The notes beneath the pieces are model-generated. The model did not search any database and was not told where the DNA came from. It was given only the letters and a program-made list of their open reading frames with translations. DNA of 48,228 nt from assembly GCA_016208315.1 (NCBI GenBank), contig JACQYF010000077.1, positions 1 to 48,228 of the forward strand, in the 5' to 3' direction. This DNA comes from Chloroflexota bacterium. Lineage in GTDB: Bacteria > Chloroflexota > Anaerolineae > UBA4142. The stretch's first letter is position 1, and each line of letters begins with the position of its first letter. A program made the translations under genes and the position numbers. Below are positions 26,559 through 34,709 of the stretch, piece after piece.

Positions 26559-27656
26559 ATGCCGACTCAGATTCGGATCTTGAGACATCTACGCGCGAAT
26601 CATCGCTCCCCGGAAGAGCACGGCCAAGCGGTTGTCATCGTCGCGTTATCAATTATTGGATTGCTCGCGATGGCCGGCCTGGTCTTCGACGGCGGGAACG
26701 CCTATGTGCAGCGCCGCCGCATGCAAAACGCGGCCGATGGCGCGTCTTTAGCCGGCACCAACATTCTCGCCGTCGTGACGAATAGCAGCGCCGTGACGGA
26801 ATGCGCGATTCGCGTCGCGGTGGAAAGGTACGCCAAGTCCAACGGCGTGCCGGGGCCCAATCCGGACCCTTCCTGCAATTCACTCAACAGCAACATCAAG
26901 GCATACTTTGTCAATAGCAGTGGAACCCAAGTGGGCGTAGAAATCGGTCTAAACTCTGGAGTGCCTTCCGGCGCACGAGGTGTTCGAGTCGTACCCCAAA
27001 CGACTTTTAGCACTTTTTTCCTTGGAATACTCAACCAGACGCTCGGCGCCGCTAACGCGCAAGCGGCGGCAATTTACGGCGCGGTCAAATCACCTTCCGC
27101 GCTTGGCCCGATTGCGGTGCAATGCGACAAACCGTCCCTGGATCAGTGTTTTACTTTTGGCCAAACCTACGATATCTTTGATGGCCTCGGGCCTGGAAAC
27201 AAGGGTTGGCTGGGGTTCAACGGCGTCAACAACGCGCCAAATATCGAAAAGGAACTCGATCCAAACTATCCCGACCCTCCACTGGATCACTACGTTGATC
27301 CAGACCCGGCTAATCCCCCCGCGCCCTACACCCACTATGAGCCGCCTTGTTCCGAGGTTGCCGTGGGTTGCTGGGTTCAGGGCGAACCGGGAGGCAAGAA
27401 CTCGAACGGCATCCGCAATAACCTCAACTTGTACTGGGTGAACCAAGAGCGAGTGTTCCCAATTTACGACGTTCAGCAAGGTTCAGGGTCGCATAATGAT
27501 TATCACATCGTCGGATTCGCGGTATTCATTATCCGGTCGTATGACTTGCCGCACGGGAGGATCACGGGCGAGTTCGTCAGGGCCGTGACTTCCGGCGAGA
27601 TCTGCCTCAGCGGTTGCATGGATACCGGTCTAAGAACAACGGTGCTCACCCAGTAA
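26559..27656 (+). CDS. tadG: TadG-like pilus-associated protein
   Basis: A 365-aa protein with the N-terminal Tad domain. EEHGQAVVIVALSIIGLLAM begins at about residue 20 (membrane helix with prepilin-like G/Q site), then AGLVFDGGNAYVQRRRMQNA and ADGASLAGTN, the classic TadG/Flp-associated block. The exported part (about 60-365) has several Cys pairs (CNSLNS, CDKPSLDQC, CSEVAVGC, CLSGC), a Pro-rich stretch (DPANPPAPYTHYEPP) and no von Willebrand A domain that I can see. AAAGGGAGGT (26541-26550) gives good spacing for ATG 26559; GTG 26556 is possible. It probably anchors or caps the pilus in the cell wall. Confidence 0.85.
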   Translation: MPTQIRILRHLRANHRSPEEHGQAVVIVALSIIGLLAMAGLVFDGGNAYVQRRRMQNAADGASLAGTNILAVVTNSSAVTECAIRVAVERYAKSNGVPGPNPDPSCNSLNSNIKAYFVNSSGTQVGVEIGLNSGVPSGARGVRVVPQTTFSTFFLGILNQTLGAANAQAAAIYGAVKSPSALGPIAVQCDKPSLDQCFTFGQTYDIFDGLGPGNKGWLGFNGVNNAPNIEKELDPNYPDPPLDHYVDPDPANPPAPYTHYEPPCSEVAVGCWVQGEPGGKNSNGIRNNLNLYWVNQERVFPIYDVQQGSGSHNDYHIVGFAVFIIRSYDLPHGRITGEFVRAVTSGEICLSGCMDTGLRTTVLTQ

Positions 27657-27658
27657 TT

Positions 27659-30073
27659 ATGCCTAATCATGCGAGAACTGGAATGCATCTAGCCCGCCAT
27701 CTCATTCTGCTTGCATTGGTTGGCTTGGTCCTCGCGCTGGCGATCCTCGCGCTGCCGGCCTTGACGGCGCGCGCGGATCTCACCCAAGGTACTGTCACCG
27801 ATTTCAACTCCGGCACTTTTTATCATACCGGGCTAACCAAAACCACCAACGGCGGCGGCGACGGTGACGGCGAAGTGCGCTTGATGACCGTCGGTATTTC
27901 CGCGGCCGAATGGAAATCAGACGGGAATGCCACTGGACTTGCGGCGCTTCAAGGACATGCCGTCATTCAGAAAAATGGCCGCATCTATATTTCCGGTGGA
28001 GGCACCCCAGGAAGTTTGAATGGAACGACCTACGTCTCGTACACGACGATCCTCTCGACCACTAACCACAATCTATCGAATTGGAGCGGAACCAGCGCGC
28101 TCTCCTATGCCGTCAAGCAGCACGGTATGGCCGCGGTCAACAACTATGTCTACGTGATCGGCGGACAAGTCGGTCTGGTCCCGACGAGCACCGTTTCGTT
28201 CGCTCCAATTAACGGAAATGGCACACTCGGCGCTTGGACCAGCAGCATTCAATCTCCCGGCAGCATCGCGCCTTTGCCGGGTATCCGCTCCGAATTTGCA
28301 ACCGTTGTTGTCAGCGATACGATCTACGTAATTGGCGGCGGCGGCACGGACAATAATCCTCAGAGCACGGTCTACTACGCCAAACCCAACGCCAATGGAA
28401 CCATCTCGTCCTGGTCAACCTCAACCGTCCCTCTGCCCCTCGCCCTGAAACAACTCGCCGCGGCGACCTACAACGGCGTCATCTACATCGTGGGCGGGTA
28501 CGATGGGACCACGTATTACCCCAACGTCTACTACGTCACTCCAACAGGTACCGGCAACATCACCAACGCATGGACGTCTGCACCGGCGGTGGCTCAGCAA
28601 AGCATCATCCTCGCATCCGGCGCCACGTTCGGCGGTCAGCTATACATCGCGGGTGGCGCCTACAACAACGGCACCAATCTCCTGAACACTGTGGCGTCCA
28701 ACCTGTTAATGACTGACGGTTCTCTTTCAAATTGGGTGAACAGCGACGTGTTGTCCACGGCGCGCCAACTTAGCGCCGCCGTCGTAAGCGATGATGGCTG
28801 GCTCTATGTCATTGAAGGGAACCCGGGGACCGGCATTGATCCCTTGAACACCATTGATTACGGGCCGCTGTCTGCGCCGGGCGGTTCTTACACTTCTCCA
28901 GGCACATACACATCTGCCGTCATTGATCTGGGTGCAAGTCAGAATGTCCTCGGCCTCGATTGGAATACAACCGTTACCCTTAGCCAAGGGGCGCTGACGA
29001 TGCAGTACCGCTACGGCAGTTCGCAGGACCTGAGCGCGGCAAGCTGGAGCACAGCTTCCCCAGCCGGAAACGGTTTCCTGATTACAAATACCATTGCATT
29101 CAGTCAAAGCGCACGCTACTGGCAATATCGCGCTACCTTCACGACAACGGTCGCCAGCACGTCTCCCATCTTAAACTGGGTCCGATTGAAATACAATCAG
29201 CCGCCGGTGATCACACAGCACCCCGTGAGCCAAATCGTAGACGCGGGGCAGGTGGTCACATTCACGGCTGCGGCAACCTCAAGTCCAGCGCCAACCGTGC
29301 AATGGCAAGTTAGCACCGATGGCGGCGGAACGTGGAGTCCGGTCACCGGCGCCGACTCCACCACACTGGGCTTTACAGGTGGCATCTCTGCGACGCTAAG
29401 TTTCACCACGCAGTCGTCGCAGAATGGTTACAAGTACCGCGCCGTTTTCACCAATGGATCAGCGTCCGCGACAACCTCCGCGGCGACATTGAGCATCGCA
29501 CCCGATTTCACCATTACGGGTATCCAGTCACCTGCGCCTACGCCGGGCGCCAGTACGTCGGTGAGCCAAACGATCAATGTCTACGTGTCGAATCTTGGAA
29601 ATCAGAGCTTTCGCAGCCCAACTCAATCTACAACGGCAATCGTCACGCAGCATTCCGCGCCAAAGGGAACAACGCGCAAGCCGCCGAGTTTAAGTGCCCG
29701 CACATACGGTGGAACGACCAATGATTGGTTCTGGGTTGACGTGTACGTTACCGATCTGCCAGGGGCCACCGTTCCCACCACACCGGGAGACACAGGTAAT
29801 TGTCCGGCTCAAGGCGGCGGAACAAGCTACAATTCAGTTCAACACTTGGGCGCCGGTCAGTATGTTGTCGTTCCGGTTGTTTGTTGGCTGCCGGCTGGCC
29901 AGTCGCACACCTTCTATGCTCAAGTGGATACCTGTGACGACCCTTCAGGGAACTCGTGTAGTTTGTCGTATGGTTATATACTGGAAAGAAAGGAAAACAA
30001 CAATATATTCGGCCCGGTCTCAAGCGGAAGCTCGCCGCCGACATTTCTTTATCTGCCGTTGATCAGGAAATAG
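27659..30073 (+). CDS. Secreted Kelch-repeat and Ig-like surface protein with YLPLIRK tail
   Basis: An 804-aa exported protein starting three bases after tadG. A signal sequence (ARHLILLALVGLVLALAILA, cleaved near ALTARA-D) is followed by at least five Kelch-like blades, seen as repeats of YVYVIGGQVG, TIYVIGGGG, VIYIVGGYDG, QLYIAGGAYN and WLYVIEGNPG between about residues 100 and 390. A beta-sandwich follows, then an Ig-like domain (about 515-610; PPVITQHPVSQIVDAGQVV, VQWQVSTDGGGTW) and a CARDB-like domain (about 615-790). It ends PPTFLYLPLIRK. The YLPL tail is recurrent in exported Chloroflexota proteins as I know them. Its place inside the tad cluster suggests a pilus-associated adhesin or surface binder. 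Confidence 0.8.
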   Translation: MPNHARTGMHLARHLILLALVGLVLALAILALPALTARADLTQGTVTDFNSGTFYHTGLTKTTNGGGDGDGEVRLMTVGISAAEWKSDGNATGLAALQGHAVIQKNGRIYISGGGTPGSLNGTTYVSYTTILSTTNHNLSNWSGTSALSYAVKQHGMAAVNNYVYVIGGQVGLVPTSTVSFAPINGNGTLGAWTSSIQSPGSIAPLPGIRSEFATVVVSDTIYVIGGGGTDNNPQSTVYYAKPNANGTISSWSTSTVPLPLALKQLAAATYNGVIYIVGGYDGTTYYPNVYYVTPTGTGNITNAWTSAPAVAQQSIILASGATFGGQLYIAGGAYNNGTNLLNTVASNLLMTDGSLSNWVNSDVLSTARQLSAAVVSDDGWLYVIEGNPGTGIDPLNTIDYGPLSAPGGSYTSPGTYTSAVIDLGASQNVLGLDWNTTVTLSQGALTMQYRYGSSQDLSAASWSTASPAGNGFLITNTIAFSQSARYWQYRATFTTTVASTSPILNWVRLKYNQPPVITQHPVSQIVDAGQVVTFTAAATSSPAPTVQWQVSTDGGGTWSPVTGADSTTLGFTGGISATLSFTTQSSQNGYKYRAVFTNGSASATTSAATLSIAPDFTITGIQSPAPTPGASTSVSQTINVYVSNLGNQSFRSPTQSTTAIVTQHSAPKGTTRKPPSLSARTYGGTTNDWFWVDVYVTDLPGATVPTTPGDTGNCPAQGGGTSYNSVQHLGAGQYVVVPVVCWLPAGQSHTFYAQVDTCDDPSGNSCSLSYGYILERKENNNIFGPVSSGSSPPTFLYLPLIRK

Positions 30074-30116
30074 GTGAACCGCCTTTCCCTGCCCGTTCGT
30101 GACACGACAAAGAAAA

Positions 30117-30147
30117 GGGCGGGCATATCGTTGCGATATACCCGCCC
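30117..30147. terminator. Bidirectional intrinsic terminator
   Basis: GGGCGGGCATATCG pairs with CGATATACCCGCCC around a TTG C loop (14-bp stem, one G-T mismatch position). On the minus strand the stem is followed by TTTTCTTTG; on the plus strand it is preceded by AAAAG. It lies between convergent genes (Kelch protein and the Thr-rich protein) and best serves the minus-strand gene. Confidence 0.8.
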
Positions 30148-30173
30148 GTTGCACGCAGTTAACCAGAGAATAA

Positions 30174-30722
30174 CTAGCCGGCAGACTGACGCAACGCCCT
30201 CGCCCCAAAGATCAAGATAACCAAACCAACGCTCAACAAAATCCAAGTCAGCGGTAGGCCCGCCGAGGGCAGCGCCGTCGTGGGAATAGGAGTGGCCGTC
30301 GCAGTTGGGATTGGCGATGCCGCGGGTTGAGTTGGGGCCGCGGTCGGTTCGGCAGTAGGTTGCGTCTGCGCCGGGGCCGATGTCGCCGCTGGCGCAACCG
30401 CGGTGGCGGACGGCAGTACGGATGTACTCGTGGCCGTCAGCGTACGCGTTCGCGTGGGCGTATTCGTGATTGTCGGCGTGTTCGTCCGGGTGGGCGTATT
30501 CGTAATCGTCGGCGTGTTCGTGCGGGTGGATGTACTCGTGGGTGTGCCGGTCGGCGGTTCGGGTGTGGGCGGAGTACGCTGAGCCTGGAATCCTGGAACG
30601 TACATCTCACCCGAAGCGACCAATTGGCGGGGACTGAAAACAACTGCCGTCAATCCAATCCCAAGTATCAAAAAGACCACTCCGAGTTTCAGCAAGGATG
30701 CACGTCCAGGTTGTGGCATCAT
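30174..30722 (-). CDS. Thr/Pro-rich surface protein with sortase-like LPSAG tail
   Basis: A 182-aa membrane-anchored stalk. An N-terminal hydrophobic segment (about 12-31, LGVVFLILGIGLTAVVF) is followed by an extracellular region of TNTPT/TRTNTPTITNTP repeats and Ala/Pro/Thr-rich sequence (about 55-145). It ends LPSAGLPLTWILLSVGLVIL (about 155-174) and RALRQSAG: an LPxxG motif, a hydrophobic helix and a basic tail, the layout of cell-wall sorting signals. Whether a sortase cuts LPSAG cannot be shown; no sortase gene is in the window. The start is ATG 30722 (30719 is equally placed); the longer frame upstream covers the promoter. It is convergent with the Kelch gene and divergent from cpaB. 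Confidence 0.75.
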   Translation of the reverse strand: MMPQPGRASLLKLGVVFLILGIGLTAVVFSPRQLVASGEMYVPGFQAQRTPPTPEPPTGTPTSTSTRTNTPTITNTPTRTNTPTITNTPTRTRTLTATSTSVLPSATAVAPAATSAPAQTQPTAEPTAAPTQPAASPIPTATATPIPTTALPSAGLPLTWILLSVGLVILIFGARALRQSAG

Positions 30723-30830
30723 TGATTTGCTCCACAGAACGTTAGTGCGGTCGGCATGTCGTGAGACATTTGGGGAAAAGGACGACAGTCCACGAAGCTT
30801 CCGCGTCAGCACATTACGTACTCTGGTGAG

Positions 30831-30859
30831 AGTGTACGACAAAACCAAGCGGCTGTCAA
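30831..30859 (-). promoter_or_regulatory. Promoter of the Thr-rich protein gene
   Basis: On the minus strand TTGACA (30854-30859) and TACACT (30831-30836) are exactly 17 bases apart. Transcription would start near 30824, about 100 bases before the ATG. It is divergent from the cpaB promoter, 36 bases away. Confidence 0.65.
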
Positions 30860-30894
30860 GTGATTTTGTTAATTCGTTCGTCCAGGTTCGCAAT

Positions 30895-30923
30895 TTGTGG
30901 ATTTGCGCATTCTACGTTAGAAT
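30895..30923 (+). promoter_or_regulatory. Promoter of the cpaB-tadC unit
   Basis: TTGTGG (30895-30900) and TAGAAT (30918-30923) are 17 bases apart; the -10 box matches five of six. The leader would be about 42 bases to the cpaB ATG with its AGGAG site. This implies that the pilus assembly genes can be transcribed separately from flp-tadE-tadG. Confidence 0.55.
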
Positions 30924-30971
30924 AAAAACCGGGTTGCGCAACAATCCTGATCTTTTCAACAGGAGTTTTTT

Positions 30972-31778
30972 ATGCGACGTGGGGGAAGAATCCTCATCCT
31001 GCTGGGAATCGTCCTCGGAGTCCTAACCGCCGGCGGCACCTTCTTCGTTCTTAGTACCGCGACGCCTGAAGGTCAGCAAATTCCCACGCGCTCCGTGGTC
31101 ATCGCTCAGCAAAATATCTCGGATCGAACCGAGATTGCGCCGGAAGCCATTGGCAAAGCCGATTGGCCCGAAGCGTTCTTGCCGCCCGGAGCGTTCGAGA
31201 ATACCAATCAAGTGACCGGCAAATTGGCGGTGCAGGCGATCTATCAAGGGCAAATCATCTTGCCCCAAATGATCCTGGACAAAACCCAGGTGAAAGAAAC
31301 GCGCTCGAACGCGTCGTTCCTCGTGCCCGAAGGCAAGGTCGCGGTGGCCTTTCCGCTGAGTAGTCTCTCGGGAGTCGCGGGCGCACTTCAAAACGGAGAC
31401 ACGGTAGACCTACTGCTCACCCTGAGTCCCGCGGTGGGCGTCAAGCCCATTACGGCGACCACCACGTCCGCCGGCGGAGAGGGCCAACCTGTCGCGCAGT
31501 TGATGCTGCAAGACGTGTTGGTCCTAAACATCGGCCCGTGGCCCGGATCGGCTGGCACCGCCGAGAAGCAGGGGAACGCCCCCGCCCCGGCGAACATTGT
31601 CACTTTTGCATTGGACCGCCAAGACTCGCTGGCGCTCAAGGCCGCACGCGAACAGGGCACGGTGGACCTCGTGCTGCGCCGCGCCGGCGATCACAAACCC
31701 GTCACCACCGAGCCGGTCAACCTGCAATATCTCAACAAGCGTTTCAATTTCAATCTCATCATGCCTACCACCAAGTAG
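30972..31778 (+). CDS. cpaB: Tad pilus assembly protein CpaB (RcpC)
   Basis: A 268-aa protein with one N-terminal membrane helix (ILILLGIVLGVLTAGGTFFV, about 7-26) and an exported part. The SAF-like domain (about 40-110) has VVIAQQNISDRTEIAPEAIG and the LAVQAIYQGQIILPQMI block, and VAVAFPLSSLSGVAGALQNG with DTVDLLLTLSPA is the CpaB signature. In diderms CpaB works with the secretin; no secretin is present here, as expected for a single-membrane cell. AGGAG (30961-30965) fixes the ATG. It heads the second half of the tad locus. Confidence 0.9.
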   Translation: MRRGGRILILLGIVLGVLTAGGTFFVLSTATPEGQQIPTRSVVIAQQNISDRTEIAPEAIGKADWPEAFLPPGAFENTNQVTGKLAVQAIYQGQIILPQMILDKTQVKETRSNASFLVPEGKVAVAFPLSSLSGVAGALQNGDTVDLLLTLSPAVGVKPITATTTSAGGEGQPVAQLMLQDVLVLNIGPWPGSAGTAEKQGNAPAPANIVTFALDRQDSLALKAAREQGTVDLVLRRAGDHKPVTTEPVNLQYLNKRFNFNLIMPTTK

Positions 31779-31786
31779 TTCGCGCG

Positions 31787-31876
31787 CATCATCCAGCATC
31801 ATCCAGCATCATCCAGCATTATCCAGCATAATCCAGCATCATCCAGCATAGTCCAGCATAGTCCAGCATAATCCAG
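31787..31876 (+). repeat. Nine tandem 10-bp repeats (CATCATCCAG type)
   Basis: Nine consecutive 10-base units, all ending TCCAG, with the fourth and fifth bases varying (CATCATCCAG, CATTATCCAG, CATAATCCAG, CATAGTCCAG). They fill nearly the whole spacer between cpaB and cpaE. A 10-base period places each unit on the same face of the helix. No ORF is supported across it, and it is not self-complementary, unlike the heptamer arrays elsewhere. Confidence 0.95.
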
Positions 31877-31895
31877 AATCTCCTCAAGGGTGTAA

Positions 31896-33173
31896 ATGCC
31901 TGCTGCCGAGCCAAGCAGTCGAAAAATCCGCGTCCTCGTCGTAGACGACATTATCGAGACGCGCGAAAACGTCCGCAAGCTGCTCTACTTTGAAGACGAT
32001 ATCGAAATCGTCGGCACCGCCTCGAACGGACGCGAGGGCGTCGAATTGGTCGCCAAGCTGCTGCCCGACATTGTTTTGATGGACATTAACATGCCGGGCA
32101 TGGATGGCATCGCCGCGAGCGAAGCCATCGCCGCGCAAAATGTGAACGCCCAGGTCATCATGATGTCGGTGCAAGGCGAGGCGGACTATTTGCGCCGCTC
32201 GATGCTGGCCGGCGCGCGCGAGTTCTTGATCAAGCCGTTTTCGGGCGAAGAACTCGCCACGAGCATCCGCCGCGTCTATCAGCTCTCGGCCGCGCGCCGG
32301 GCCGCCGCGCCCATCGCTCCACAGCCCACCTCGGCCTCGGCGCCCTCGCCGCCCCCGCCGCCGAGAGGCGGCCAGGTCATCGCGATCTTTGGCAGCAAGG
32401 GCGGCTGTGGCGCAAGCACCCTGGCGGTCAATCTCGCGGTCGCGCTCCGCGAGGACACGAAGGAGCGCGTGGCGATCATGGACGCGAATTTCGAATTCGG
32501 CGACATTGGCGTTCTTTTGAACCTGCCGAATAACCGGACCATCGCCGATCTCGCCGGGCCGAAGCTGGAGATAGACGAAGAAATCGTCAACGCCAGCATG
32601 GCCGGCCACGGCAGCGGCATCAAGGCCCTGCTCGCGCCGCCGCGACCTGAGATGGCGGAACTCATCACCGCCGAACATTGCAAGACCATTATCGAAATCC
32701 TGCCCAAAATGTTCGACTATGTGATCGTGGACTTGTGGCGTTCGTTCCAAGAACAGACCGTCACTTTACTGGACGCCGCCAATCAAATTCTCTTGGTATC
32801 CACTAGCGACATTCCCGCCATCAAGAATGCCAAGCTATTTTTCGAATTGACCGACGCGTTGAAATACCCGCCCGAAAAAACCTGCTTTATCCTAAACAAA
32901 GAAGACGGGCGCAGCGGAATCGGGCCCAGGGACATCGAAGCAAGCATCAAACACCCCGTCCGCCTCACGCTGCCCAAAGACGAGCGCACTACGCTGCTCG
33001 CTCTGAACCGCGGCACGCCATTCTTCATGATCCAGCGGAAAGTGCCATTGTCCCAGGCCGTCTTGTTGCTCGCGCGTTCCCTCCAGCACCAAGAGACAAG
33101 ACAGGCCAGCGTTCCGGCTTCCGCCGCTCCTCCGCAACCTCCTCAAAAGACCGGATGGTTGCGCCGCAAGTAG
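31896..33173 (+). CDS. cpaE: Tad pilus localisation ATPase CpaE/TadZ with an intact receiver domain
   Basis: A 425-aa fusion of a receiver domain (about 10-125) and a ParA/MinD-like ATPase (about 150-395). The receiver keeps Asp17-Asp18 and phospho-acceptor Asp63 (LMDINMPGMDG) and the KPF lysine; many TadZ proteins have a degenerate receiver. The ATPase P-loop GSKGGCGAST has the signature Lys but lacks the second Lys (GA for GK), as is usual for CpaE. FDYVIVDLWR is the Walker B region. A Pro/Ala linker separates the domains and the C-terminus is Pro-rich ending GWLRRK. CpaE places the Tad machine in the cell. It could be phosphorylated by a kinase such as the one at 24104. Confidence 0.9.
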   Translation: MPAAEPSSRKIRVLVVDDIIETRENVRKLLYFEDDIEIVGTASNGREGVELVAKLLPDIVLMDINMPGMDGIAASEAIAAQNVNAQVIMMSVQGEADYLRRSMLAGAREFLIKPFSGEELATSIRRVYQLSAARRAAAPIAPQPTSASAPSPPPPPRGGQVIAIFGSKGGCGASTLAVNLAVALREDTKERVAIMDANFEFGDIGVLLNLPNNRTIADLAGPKLEIDEEIVNASMAGHGSGIKALLAPPRPEMAELITAEHCKTIIEILPKMFDYVIVDLWRSFQEQTVTLLDAANQILLVSTSDIPAIKNAKLFFELTDALKYPPEKTCFILNKEDGRSGIGPRDIEASIKHPVRLTLPKDERTTLLALNRGTPFFMIQRKVPLSQAVLLLARSLQHQETRQASVPASAAPPQPPQKTGWLRRK

Positions 33174-33194
33174 CCACAGAAAGAGAGAGTCACC

Positions 33195-34598
33195 ATGTCC
33201 CTCCTAAAACGAATCGAGAAACTTGGGCAAACACAGCCCGGCGCCAGCGCACCACAACAGCCCGCCGCGCCGGCATCGCCGCCGCCGCCCGAAGAAATCC
33301 GCCGGCGCCAAGCGCCCGCGACGCCCCGCGACGCCTTCGCCGAACTCAAGACCCGGCTCCAACAAAAAATCGTCGCCGAGCTAGACCCCAAGCTCGACCT
33401 CTCCAAGACCGACCAGGTCCGCCGCACGATTGAGGAGCTGTTCAATAGCTTTCTGGCGCAGGAGGAAGTGGTCCTCGCGCGCGCCGAACGCATGCGGCTT
33501 TTCGACGAGATCATGTCCGAAATCCTCGGCTTTGGCCCGCTGGAAAAGTTGCTGCAGGACCCGACCATTGACGAAATCATGGTGAACGGCCCGCGCAACA
33601 TCTACATCGAGCGGCGCGGCAAGATCGAAAAAGTCCCGCTGAGCTTCGATACCGACTCGCACGTCTCGCGGATCATTGACCGCATCGTTTCGCCGTTGGG
33701 CCGCCGCGTGGACGAAAGCGCGCCCTACGTGGACGCGCGTTTGCCGGACGGTTCACGCGTGAATATCATCATTCCTCCGATCGCGCTGTGCGGGCCGACG
33801 ATCACCATCCGCAAGTTCGCCCGCAGCCCGTTCACGATTGACGACCTGACCAAGCGCGGCACCTGGACGCCCGAGTTTGTGACTTTTTCCAAGGCGTGCG
33901 TCGAAGCCAAGTTGAACGTCATCATCTCCGGCGGCACCGGCTCCGGTAAGACGACGACGCTCAATATCTTTTCCAGCTTCATTCCCTCCGACGAACGCAT
34001 CATCACGATTGAAAACGCGGCCGAATTGCAGCTGCGCCAGGAACACGTCATCAGTCTGGAATCGCGCCCGCCGAACATCGAAGGCCGCGGCGAAGTCAGC
34101 ATGCGCGATCTGGTCATCAACGCCCTCCGCATGCGCCCCGACCGCATCATCGTCGGCGAGGTCCGCGGCGGCGAGGCCTTGGACATGCTGCAGGCGATGA
34201 ACACCGGTCACGAAGGTTCGATGAGCACGGTCCACGCGAATAGTCCGCGGGATTCATTATATCGCCTTGAAACGATGGTGTTGATGGCCGGCGTCGAACT
34301 GCCGTTGAAAGCCATTCGCCAGCAGATTGCGGGCGCCCTTGACCTAATCGTCCAGATTGAACGCATGCGCGATGGCACGCGCCGTGTGACGAACGTTTGC
34401 GAAGTCCAGGGCATGGAAGGCGACGTGATCGTGACGCAAGAGGTTTTCAAGTTCGAACACGCCGGAATCCAGGACGGCAAAGTGCTCGGCAAGTTGAAAG
34501 CGACCGGCGTGCGCCCCAAATTCATGGAAAAAATCGAAGCGGCGAGTATTTTCCTCGCGCCGCAAATCTTTGGACAGGATACGCGGTTCTTCCAGTAA
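33195..34598 (+). CDS. cpaF: Tad pilus assembly ATPase CpaF/TadA
   Basis: The hexameric secretion ATPase (467 aa) that powers pilus extension. The N-terminal domain (about 45-235) has GFGPLEKLLQDPTIDEIMVN and the YVDARLPDGSRVNIIIPP block. The P-loop is GGTGSGKT (246-253), followed by ITIENAAELQL (Asp box variant), RMRPDRIIVGEVRGGEALDM (Walker B) and TGHEGSMSTVHANSPRD (His box). A Pro/Ala-rich N-terminus of about 45 residues precedes the core. AAGAGAGAG lies upstream of the ATG. The length and motif order match TadA/CpaF of other bacteria. Confidence 0.95.
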   Translation: MSLLKRIEKLGQTQPGASAPQQPAAPASPPPPEEIRRRQAPATPRDAFAELKTRLQQKIVAELDPKLDLSKTDQVRRTIEELFNSFLAQEEVVLARAERMRLFDEIMSEILGFGPLEKLLQDPTIDEIMVNGPRNIYIERRGKIEKVPLSFDTDSHVSRIIDRIVSPLGRRVDESAPYVDARLPDGSRVNIIIPPIALCGPTITIRKFARSPFTIDDLTKRGTWTPEFVTFSKACVEAKLNVIISGGTGSGKTTTLNIFSSFIPSDERIITIENAAELQLRQEHVISLESRPPNIEGRGEVSMRDLVINALRMRPDRIIVGEVRGGEALDMLQAMNTGHEGSMSTVHANSPRDSLYRLETMVLMAGVELPLKAIRQQIAGALDLIVQIERMRDGTRRVTNVCEVQGMEGDVIVTQEVFKFEHAGIQDGKVLGKLKATGVRPKFMEKIEAASIFLAPQIFGQDTRFFQ

Positions 34599-34599
34599 A

Positions 34600-34692
34600 G
34601 TGACGGGGGACAAGGGACCGGTGACAAAGGGAGTTACACGTGAAACGTGAAACGTAAGACCCCTCTTGTCACTCGTCACCCGTCACGTGTCG
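34600..34692 (+). repeat. Heptamer palindrome between cpaF and tadB
   Basis: GTGACGG/GGGACAA/GTGACAA heptamers on the left face CTTGTCA/CTCGTCA/CCCGTCA on the right, and in the middle stands CGTGAAACGTGAAACGTAA. The 20 bases 34638-34657 are an exact inverse copy of 21114-21133 in the etf operon. The arms can pair into a long hairpin. Confidence 0.85.
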
Positions 34693-34709
34693 CCTCGGAG
34701 AGTTGAACG

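Noticed and set aside
31787..31876. CRISPR array
   Set aside because: The units are 10 bases with no spacers between them and no cas genes in the window; it is a plain tandem repeat.
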